The notes beneath the pieces were generated by a model. The model made no database searches. It saw only the letters and a list, made by a program, of their open reading frames with translations, and was not told the origin of the DNA. Shown one piece after another: positions 56,285 through 64,000 of a DNA stretch of 64,000 nt; positions within the stretch are counted from its first letter, which is position 1, and every line of letters starts with the position of its first letter. Where the stretch lies: the NCBI GenBank assembly GCA_922989275.2, contig OV277863.1, positions 21,232,001-21,296,000 on the forward strand, given 5' to 3'. The stretch is from Gari tellinella (taxonomy: Eukaryota; Mollusca; Bivalvia; Cardiida; Psammobiidae). Made by a program: the position numbers and the translations under genes.

Positions 56285-56929
56285 CCATTCCTATACCAAA
56301 GCTACTGTCCCGGATTATATAGACTACGAGCTACTGAACACCCCCCTCCCCCCATGTGGGGACTTTTGAACACCATACTTTTCTGAAACCTCATTGTCTT
56401 CCGAGTACATTCGGGTTTTCTGCACTTTGTACGTTGGGGCTTTACCTTGTCAGAGCAAATTGAAATTACCTCCCCTTTGTGAAAATTAAATTCTGATTGA
56501 TAATGTAACAATGACTTGTTTTAGTTGCAAAATAGCTGTTCTTCACTGATATCACCATTGTTTTTATGGAGACATAATATCTATCCCAAGAATCGATCGA
56601 AACGAGTGTTTTTCTTACTTTTTTACTGAATTATCTCCCCTTGAATATATCGAATACCATAAAAACTAGTTAATTCATAGTTTATTACATTTAAAGCTTC
56701 TTTGAAAACCTAGTTTTTCTTTAAATGATGATAAAATATTCAACTGGGTGTAGTGAGGATGTTTTCTAACATACATTTATTATATTTTCGCGGACAATAT
56801 TCTAAAATTATTTAAAAGTCTTAAATTATGAAATAACAAAAATACCGACAAAGACTTAAATACGGTTAATAACTGTAAGAAATAAGATTCTGAGAATTAC
56901 AAAGGATTCATGGATCATGGAAATGGATA

Positions 56930-59900
56930 ATACACGGATACGGTGCTAAAAAACCTTTTCTAGAGGCGGCCCATGGACCCATACAGTGCTACAACCCTTT
57001 TGTAGAGGCGGTCCATCAACGGATACTGTTTAATTAGTGCTATAATAGTTATCTAGAGGCGGTCCACCAACGGATACAGTTCTGGAAACGGCATATACTG
57101 GCGGTCCACCAACGGATACAGTACTACAAACGTTATCTAGAGGAGGGAAACCCACGGATACAGTGCTCAATCCCTTTTCTAGATTCGGGCCACCAACGGG
57201 AACAGTGCTACAAACCTTTTGTAGAGGCGGTCTACAAACAGATACAGTGCTATATAGGTTATATAGAGGCAGTCCACCAACGAATACAGTACTAGAAACA
57301 TTATATAGATGCGGTCCATTAATTGATACACTGCTAGAAAAGGTATCAACAGACTGTTCACCAACGGATACACTGCTATAAACAGTATCTTGAGGTGGTC
57401 CATCAAAGGATATTGCTAGAAACCCTTTCTAGAGGCGTTCCACTAACATAATTATACAGGGCTAAAACGTTATCTAAGGGCGGTCCACCTATGGATACAG
57501 TGCTAAAAAGTTATCCAGAGGCGGACCACCAATATATACAGTGCTTTAAACGTTATCTAGAGGCGGTCCAACAACAGGTACAGTGCTAAAAAGTTATATA
57601 GAGGCGGTCAACCATCATATACAGTGCTTTAAACCTTATCTACAGGTGATCCACCAACAGATACAGTGGGAAAAAGTTATCTAGAGGCGGTTAACCATCA
57701 TATACAGTGCTTTTAACGTTATCTACAGGTGGTCCATCAACGGATACAGTGCTGGAAACGGTATATACAGGCATCCACCAACAGATACAGCGCTAAAAAG
57801 TTATCTTGAAGCGATCCACCAACATATACAATGCTTTAAACGTTATCTAGAGGCGGTCCACCAACGGATACAGTGCTAGAAAAGCAACAAAGAGGCGTTC
57901 CACCAAGGGATACAGTGCTAGAACCTTTACAATAGACGGTTCATAAACCGACACAGTACTTGAAACTTTTTGTAGAGTCGGTCCACAAACGGATACAGTG
58001 CTAAAAAGTTATCTAGAGGCGGTTCACTAACAGATACAGTGCTAGAAATGTTATATATAGGCGGTCCCCCAACGGATACATTGCTAGAAACGTTATCAAG
58101 AGGAGGTCCACCAACAGATACAGTGCTAGAAACGTTATCTACAGGCAATCCACCAGCGGATACAGTACTTTAAACGTTATATAGAGGCATTCCACCAACG
58201 GATACTGTGCTACTAAAGTTATCTAGAGGTGGTCCACCAACGGATACAGTGGTAAAAAGGTTATCTAGAGGCAGTCCACCAACGAATACATTGCTAGAAA
58301 CGTTTTCTAGAGGCATTCCACCAACGGATACATGGCTAGAAACGTTATCTAGAGGAGGTCACCAACCGATTTAGTGCTAGAAACGTTATCTAGAGGCGGT
58401 CCACCAACAGATACAGTGCTTAAAAATTATCTAGAGGAGGTCCACCAGCGGATACAGTGCTTTAAACGTAATAGAGAGGCATTCCACAAATGGATACAGT
58501 GCTACTAAAGTTATCTAGAGGTGGTCCACCATCGGATACAGTGGTAAAAAGGTTATCTAGAGGCAGTCCACCAACGAATACATTACTAGAACCGTTTTCT
58601 AGAGGCAGTCCACCAACGGATACATGGCTAGAAACGTTATCTAGGAGGTCTACCAACCGATTCAGTGCTAGAAACGTTATCTAGAGGCGGTCCACAAATG
58701 AATACAGTGTTAGAAACGTTATCTAGAGGAGGTCTACCAACGGATACAGTGCTAAAAAGGGTTATCTAGAGGCGTCCCCAACACATACAGTTCTAAAATC
58801 TTTTCCAGACGCGGTCCACCAATGGACACACTGCTGAAAGCCTTTTGTAGAGGAGGTCCACCAACGGATACAGTGCTAAAAACGGTATCTAGAGGCGGTC
58901 CACCAATAGATACAGTGTTAGAAACGTTACCTAGAGGAGGTTTACTTACGGATACAGTACTAAAAACGGTTATCTAGAGGCGTCCCCAACACATACAGTG
59001 CTAAAATCTTTTCCTGACGCGGTCCACCAACGGACACACTGCTGGAAACCTTTTTTAGAGGAGGTCCACCAACGGATACAAAGCTAAAAACGGTATCTAG
59101 AGGCGGTCCACCTACGGATACAGTGCTAGAAACACTTTGTAGAGGCGGTCCACCAACGGATACAGTGCTTTAAATGTTATCTACAGGCGGATCATCAATG
59201 GAAACAGTATTTTAAACGTTATTTAAAGTCGGTCAACTAACGGATACAGTGCTACAAACGTTATCTACAGGCGGTCCACCAGCGGATACAGTGCTAAAAA
59301 CGTTATCTACAGGAGGTCCACCAACAGGGAAATGTTATCTACAGGAGGTCAACCAACGGATACAGTGCTAGAAACGTTATCTAGAGGACGTCTACCTATG
59401 GGTACAGTGTCAGAAACCTTTTATAGAGGCCGTCCATCAACGGATACAGTGCTAGAAATATATTTTAAAGGCGTTCCACCAACGGATACAGTGCTTAAAA
59501 TGTTATCTACAGGCGTTTCATCAACGGAAACAGTGCTTTAAACGGTATCTTAAGTCAGTCAACTAACGGAAACAGTGCTAGAAACGTTATTTTCAGGCGG
59601 TCCATAAACTGATACAGTGCTATGTTCAACGTTATCTAAAGGCAGTCCACCAGCGGATATAGTGCTAAAACCTTTTGTAGAGGCGGTCAACCAACGGATA
59701 CAGTTTTTTAAAAGTTATCTAGAGTCGATCCACCAACGGGTACAGTGCAGGAAATGGTAAACATTGTATACTGGCGGTACACCAACAGATACAGTGCTAG
59801 GAACGTTATCTACAGGCGGTCCACCAACGGATACATGCTAGAAACCTTTTCTAGAGGACGTCCAAAAATGGATATAGTGCTTGAAACCTTTTCTAGAGGT

Positions 59901-60340
59901 TGCCCACCAACGGATACAGTGCTAGAAACCTTTTCTAGAGGCTGCCCACCAACGGATACTAGTATAGTGCTAGAAACGTTATCTATAGGAGGTCCACTAA
60001 CGGATTTAGTGTTAGAAACATTATCTAGAGGACGTCCACCAATGGATATAGTGCTAGAAACCTTTTCTAGAGGCCATCCACCAACGGATACAGTGCTAAA
60101 ACTTTATTTAAAGGCGGTCCATCAACGGATTCAGTGCTAAAATGTTATCTACAGGCTGTCCACCAACATATACAGTGCTAGAAAGGTTATCTAGAAGCGT
60201 CCCCCAACGGATATAGTGCTAAAAAGTTATATAAAGGCCGTCCACCAACTAATACAGTGCTAAAATGTTGTCTAAAGGCGGTCCACCAATGGATACATCA
60301 ACACCTCTATACATGTATAACCTTTCTAACACTGTATCCG
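56930..60340. repeat. 42-bp minisatellite array, about 3.4 kb (roughly 80 units)
   Basis: The unit is close to CTAGAGGCGGTCCACCAACG followed by GATACAGTGCTAGAAACGTT and AT. Units are imperfect, with single-base changes and small length variants. Because 42 is divisible by three, the array gives spurious frames repeating a 14-residue GPPTDTVLETLSR-like unit on plus and a G-G-P-P-L-D-N-like unit on minus. The frames break often, so it is not a coding repeat. Confidence 0.95.
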
Positions 60341-60359
60341 TTGGTGGACCTCCTCTAGT
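60326..60359 (-). repeat. Single inverted unit of the 42-bp minisatellite at its right edge
   Basis: Just past the end of the array one unit occurs in reverse orientation (ACTGTATCCGTTGGTGGACC on plus). This fits a model in which the unit was originally part of the element's inverted ends and then expanded on one side only. Confidence 0.8.
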
Positions 60360-61258
60360 TTTTGTTCTTCTTGTTTTGTTTGAAAGGGAGGCAATTAGCT
60401 TACTCCCATCAATTTTTTTCTTTAAAGCAACCATCATATTGAATGCTTTTCACTTGATAATGTTGTAAAATAACATGTAATTGGCAACAAAGGACCTATG
60501 TTACTATGCAACTAACAATATACATGTACATGTATATCATAAAACTGCTTTTAACCCTAAATTAAGGGCAGACAATTCAAACAAAAGAAGACTTTTAGTT
60601 GTAAAAATTATCCTTTTCTATCAATTATGTGTAAAACTAGAATTGCCAGTTAAATTTTATAAATTGAAGTGTCTCTTTCTGTCCCAAAATAATGTTCGAC
60701 ATAATAACAATATGACAGAAATTAAAAAAAGGGAGGTAATATTTTTTGTTCAATTACACACAAAGACTGTGCTGTATAACCCAAAGGTTATATATTTAGT
60801 TTGTGGACATATAAGGCTTTCATGTAAAGAAGGTTTCGTAATTAGATCTTGTTTCTATGATATGTATTCAACATTTATAAAGGGAAAAGTGACTCGTTTT
60901 GTATAAAAACTGCATTCTGTACATTTAAGGGGAGATAATTTGAATAAAATTTGAGTTATGTCCAATTGTTTTTGCATTTTTTGCTTTCAGTTAGTTATGT
61001 TGCATTATTGAATCATTTTGTGTTAGATATATAAGTTTAATTAAAAAATTATATTAGTGCAACAACTACACATAAAAATACGTATTTCTCTATTTATGCA
61101 AGGGGAGATAATCTTCGAAGTCAAATTTTTTACTAAAGCCCCAACGCTCAAAGTGTAGAAAATAGGATTTGAACCTACAGACCCTGGACTTTCAGAAAAA
61201 CATAGTGACCAAAAGTCCCCCTATGGGACGAGGGTTCACATTATTGGTCAGCAGCCTA

Positions 61259-61338
61259 ATAAGAACACCAGCATAGTTCTTGTCTACACAATAAGGATTA
61301 CGGCCATGATGTACTCTGTTGTGACTTGAGGTGTTCGA
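61259..61338 (-). pseudogene. Isolated, divergent twelfth copy of the AGMO box-3 exon fragment
   Basis: On the minus strand this reads [19 protein letters not shown] then NYAGVLI, clearly the same exon, with several substitutions. Similarity fades upstream of the NT codons. Like the array copies it stops after GVLI and lacks the donor. It is 4.9 kb from the array, at the far edge of the satellite-bearing element. Its position in the same intron and the shared truncation point indicate a former array member. Confidence 0.85.
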
Positions 61339-61339
61339 G

Positions 61340-61548
61340 AAATTTGGTGTATGACGAGTTCCTCGTCCTATGCAGACAGTGTAAACCTAGATCACGGGGC
61401 TTATGCAGCCCTCTGATCAGGATCTGCACTGTTTGTTAAGCTGTAATATATTGCAAAACCAACCCTAATTGTCACAAGTGGACTAGACTTAAATGGAAAC
61501 AGAAATTGACCATAAATTGACAATTTGAAGTTCCAGTCAGAAATGAGC
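61340..61548. mobile_element. Degenerate B2 MITE
   Basis: GACGAGTTCCTCGTCCTATG, hairpin remnant GATCACGGGGCTTATGCAGC-CCTCTGATCAGGATCTGCAC and GTCAGAAATGAGCTAA end. Confidence 0.65.
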
Positions 61549-62007
61549 TAAGCAGACCACACTATCTTTGGGAGTAGCATGTGAGATAAAACGTTGTAGT
61601 TTCATTTGATGTCGAAGCATTAAGGAAACATCAATAGGTGTAAAACAGTTTTTAGAATTAATTTTTGTTGTTGTTTTTTTTCATGTAAGGAAAAGTTTGG
61701 GAATACAAAAATAAACATAGTAACGTTACATAGGTACGTCAGCGGCAAAGTCGTGTTGCTTTACATTATGAAACATAATATATTTATAGCTCTTACAGTT
61801 AACCAAAAACAAAACAGTTTTGTTTTTGCTTCTATGACATATTCAGCTATTCTCACAGAATCTAAATAAAGTGGCATAGAGTTTTTAAGTGTCTGAATCC
61901 ATAAGAACGTGGCGGACATCTGTTAAGGCAGTGCGCCCGAACATAGTTCGATACGGAAAGTCAGCTTACGATGATGTAAATACAATACGATATTCGGTTA
62001 TATATAC

Positions 62008-62153
62008 ATGTAAAACCTCTCTATTGCGACCATTTAAACGAAGGCTAATTGAGTTTGATTGTATAAAAGACAGGTGACAGCTTTAAGCGTCACCTGACGT
62101 AAACACCGTATAATTAAAACAATTTAGTGGTCGCAATATAACGGTATTACTTG
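62008..62153. mobile_element. Degenerate family C MITE, 25 bp from an AGMO splice donor
   Basis: GTAAAACCTCTCTATTGCGA and GTGGTCGCAATATAACGGTA inverted ends. Inner arms ACAGGTGACAGCTTTAAG / CTTTAAGCGTCACCTG. A B-core hairpin remnant (GACCAGACGCTATG..CTGCGTCTGGCC) is on the other side of the same exon at 62459-62492. Confidence 0.8.
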
Positions 62154-62177
62154 TACATCTAAAAACAAACCATTTAC

Positions 62178-62273
62178 CTGTGTATGAATCCAGAATTGAA
62201 ATAGAATGTTGAGTTCTTCATGTGCGATGAATATTGATGGTGGTATGAACAATGCCAGAGGGAGATAGAACAC
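62178..62273 (-). CDS. AGMO: Alkylglycerol monooxygenase, internal exon (membrane segment before histidine box 3)
   Basis: A 96-bp exon of 32 codons, phase 0 at both ends, with an AG acceptor (TTCCTATAG) and a GTAAAT donor. The peptide contains LPLALFIPPS and ends NILFQFWIHTQ, matching the vertebrate AGMO transmembrane stretch and the FWIHT motif that immediately precedes the third histidine box. The next exon downstream on the minus strand is 7.3 kb away at 54882. The intervening intron holds a relic exon copy, a satellite-bearing element and the ten decoy exon copies. A degenerate family C MITE ends about 25 bp inside this intron. Confidence 0.93.
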
Positions 62274-62692
62274 CTATAGGAATATAAATATTAAGATCAG
62301 GGGGACATTTTGAACCCATTTCTCCATAAATACGCAGTTTTATGCCTTTAATTAAGATGTGTTCTGCTTGACTTTCATCGAGCTTTAATATATCCCATGT
62401 CCTCTAAACTAGAAAGAGGCTATGGGATTGGATGCGTTGAGCAAACAGCTTGAAATCTGACCAGACGCTATGTTTCGCTGCGTCTGGCCTGGATCCAAAC
62501 TGAAAATTCTAGTTCAATTTCAATAAAGATTATACAACTCAATTGCATGACAAAATTATTTTCACTCAGAAAAAGGCATATCTTAACTAGATCTTCTTTT
62601 GCCCAAACATTAAGCAATCGTCTGCCTATAAAGATCCCATTTCTTAATATTGGAATGGTGTACAAATAGTTACACTGAGAATGAAACATAAT

Positions 62693-63720
62693 GTTATTAT
62701 TATTATTATGCCAGATTTATTTAGCGCTCTTTTCACACAGGGGTAGTGCATTCAAAAGCGCTTCACATGAAATAACACAAATGTACCTACAAAGCGAGAA
62801 AAGACAAAATAACTACAATAAGATCTAAAACAAACATGAATAAACATATAAAAGACAGCCCCCAAAATGGCGATCACATTACTCCCATCAATCAGCAATG
62901 AAACGACCGGCCTCTGATTGTCGACTGATAGAAACAATGGTAGAGCGCCCAATGCAGGCCGCCAGGAAAAGACATTTAACTACATTTAGATCTAAAATAA
63001 ACATGAATAAACATACAAAAGACAGTCCCAAAATGGCGATCACATTGCCCCATCAATCAATTAGCAATGAAGCGAATGGCTTCTTAATGCCGACTGATAG
63101 AAATAACAGTAGAGCGCCCAATGAAGGCCACCGAGAAAAGACAAATAACTAACAAACATACAAAAGACAGCCCCCAAAACGGCGATTACATTACCCCATC
63201 AATCAATTAGCAATGAAGCAAATGGCTTCTTAATGCCGACTGGTAGAAATAATAGCAGAACGCCCAATGCAGGCCGCCCAATGTAACATAACTAGGACAA
63301 ATAGCATGCGACAATAACTAAACATTTCTATAAGAGACCGAAAACCAGATAATACTCCAGAACTCCCATTTGGACCCACAAAATCTACAGCAAGAACATA
63401 TCCCATAGGTAGCAGTGTTCTAATAACAAATATTAAAGAATTGTGTTTTCAGACGCTTTTTGAAGACTGCAACTGAGCTCGCATCTCTGATGTCTGATGG
63501 CAGAGTGTTCCAGAGCTTTGGGGCTGCATGCATGAAACTTCTATCTCCAAACCTCACCAAACGACTTCTCGGTACAACCAGCGATGTTATGACAAAAACA
63601 ACATGTGTTTGTGAAACACTATGTCCCCTTATAAGAGCATGGCCTCTATATGACATTGACCTTTGTCTGACATGACCGAATGAAATTTATATCACATGTA
63701 GTTCTAAAGTTATTGCAACG
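62693..63720 (-). mobile_element. LINE (non-LTR retrotransposon) 3' end, 5'-truncated
   Basis: On the minus strand a frame at 63656-63420 ends FGDRSFMHAAPKLWNTLPSD followed by IRDASSVAVFKKRLKTQFF. This is the typical C-terminus of reverse transcriptases of the CR1/L2/Jockey-like groups. It is followed by a 3' UTR with three repeats of about 150 bp and a tail ending in AGCGCTAAATAAATCTGG then (ATA/AAT)n. The element is 5'-truncated and lies in an AGMO intron, in the same orientation as the gene. The exact clade is uncertain. Confidence 0.75.
62826..63290 (-). repeat. Three tandem repeats of about 150-165 bp in the LINE 3' UTR
   Basis: Copies start near 62826, 62991 and 63151. They share AAAAGACAG, AATGGCGAT.ACATT, CCATCAATCA, TTAGCAATGAAGC and TAGAGCGCCCAAT blocks with about 80-90% similarity by eye. 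Confidence 0.8.
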
Positions 63721-63963
63721 GTTCTACTGAGCCTATGTGATCTATGAATTACCTTGAAATTACCCTTGAACCCAAAAGTTCTTGAGTTGATTACACATGA
63801 AAAATATAACGACTCTGCCACATGAAGTTCCAAAGTAAGTCATGGCCAATGTTAAAGTTGTGGACAGACATAAAAGACACACAGACAGACACACAGACAG
63901 AGCAGTAACAATATGCTCCCGGTCCTGTCGTGCGGAGAACTCGGTTACTGAAAGTGGTCTTAC

Positions 63964-64000
63964 CCAAGATAGGTAGATCTGTAGTACTGGTTGTCTAAGT
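63964..64000 (-). CDS. AGMO: Alkylglycerol monooxygenase, internal exon cut by the window edge (first AGMO exon seen)
   Basis: The last 37 bases of an exon that continues beyond the window. It encodes LRQPVLQIYLSW, which aligns with the stretch of vertebrate AGMO just after the second histidine box. It ends in TGG before a GTAAGA donor (phase 0), and the next exon begins in phase to give W-V-F-Y. AGMO is a multi-pass ER-membrane protein of the fatty acid hydroxylase superfamily. It cleaves the ether bond of alkylglycerols using iron and tetrahydrobiopterin. The N-terminal part and the first two histidine boxes must lie to the right of this window. The short length limits this exon on its own, but its phase and alignment with the following exon make it convincing. 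Confidence 0.8.

Larger units (their letters stand above)
56296..61258. mobile_element. About 5-kb element with divergent inverted ends and a central minisatellite
   Basis: The left 350 bp and the reverse complement of the right 350 bp share several blocks in the same order: GGGGACTTTTG, CTTTTCTGAAA-like, GCACTTTG..CGTTGGGGCTTT and a CTCCCCTT motif. The interior is the 42-bp minisatellite. The flanks are a 137-bp-array junction split in two (CATTCCTATA on the left, ATAAGAACACC on the right), consistent with insertion there and a short duplication of about 3 bp (ATA). No transposase reading frame is recognisable. A 141-codon frame at 60481-60906 (+) is AT-rich, resembles nothing I know, and I do not call it a gene. 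Confidence 0.65.

Noticed and set aside
59745..60140. 131-codon repetitive frame (RGRPPTDTVLETFS-like units)
   Set aside because: A product of the 42-bp minisatellite, whose period is divisible by three; neighbouring units are frameshifted or contain stops, so it is not a coding repeat.
60481..60906. 141-codon frame on the plus strand, the longest in the window
   Set aside because: AT-rich with no recognisable domain, inside the non-coding right arm of the satellite-bearing element; the amino-acid make-up is what random AT-rich sequence gives.
61155..61215. B-box-like GGTTCAAATCC on the minus strand, suggesting a tRNA-derived SINE
   Set aside because: No convincing A box or cloverleaf, and the counterpart in the other inverted arm lacks it; probably chance.

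Overview
This is animal genomic DNA: AT-rich, intron-containing and very dense in short non-autonomous DNA transposons (MITEs). It most likely comes from an invertebrate, and a bivalve mollusc is my best guess. That guess rests on the kind of repeats and the ancient but clear similarity of the exons to vertebrate genes, not on a species-specific marker. The many short open reading frames rich in 'GPDQTP..ASDQDPN' or 'SQIRRRVTRRL' are translations of palindromic MITE cores and are not proteins.

I can support parts of two genes, both on the minus strand. (1) The first two coding exons of a tetraspanin (6305-6246 and 1637-1371), cut by the left window edge. (2) The C-terminal two thirds of an alkylglycerol monooxygenase (AGMO/TMEM195-type ether-lipid hydroxylase), in eight exons from the right window edge (64000) down to a stop codon at 48990. 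All AGMO junctions have AG acceptors and GT donors and the reading phases agree throughout.

The standout feature lies in AGMO. The exon carrying the third catalytic histidine box (HRVHH) heads a tandem array of eleven copies with an exact 137-bp period (54750-56252). Ten copies keep the splice acceptor and 38 codons but have lost the last 19 bp of the exon and its donor. Only the most downstream copy is complete. A twelfth, divergent copy (61259-61338) was separated from the array by a roughly 5-kb element with inverted ends and a 42-bp minisatellite, which appears to have landed exactly in an array-unit junction.

The rest is layered transposons. Family A has TA targets and CAGTGGAGAA ends. 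Families B1-B4 have TTAA targets and CCC-type ends, which suggests piggyBac-like mobilisation. Family C is palindromic with GTAAAACCTCTC ends. Families D, E and I are TA-flanked. There are also a 730-bp foldback element, a 4-kb long-inverted-repeat element nested in a B4 MITE, a hAT-like insertion and a LINE 3' end. Families A, B1, B4 and D carry related versions of one internal hairpin despite unrelated ends. At 31.3-37.5 kb two MITE A copies bracket a 2.96-kb tandem duplication. The middle MITE is a left/right chimera of the outer two, so the unequal crossover can be placed within 12 bp.

Region by region: 0-6.5 kb tetraspanin exons in nested MITEs; 6.5-24 kb MITE fields with no supported gene; 24-31 kb sparse sequence with a hAT-like insertion, a tRNA-like sequence and the foldback element; 31-38.3 kb the MITE-mediated duplication; 38.8-43.6 kb a D element and the long-inverted-repeat element; 44-48 kb more MITEs; 49-64 kb AGMO.
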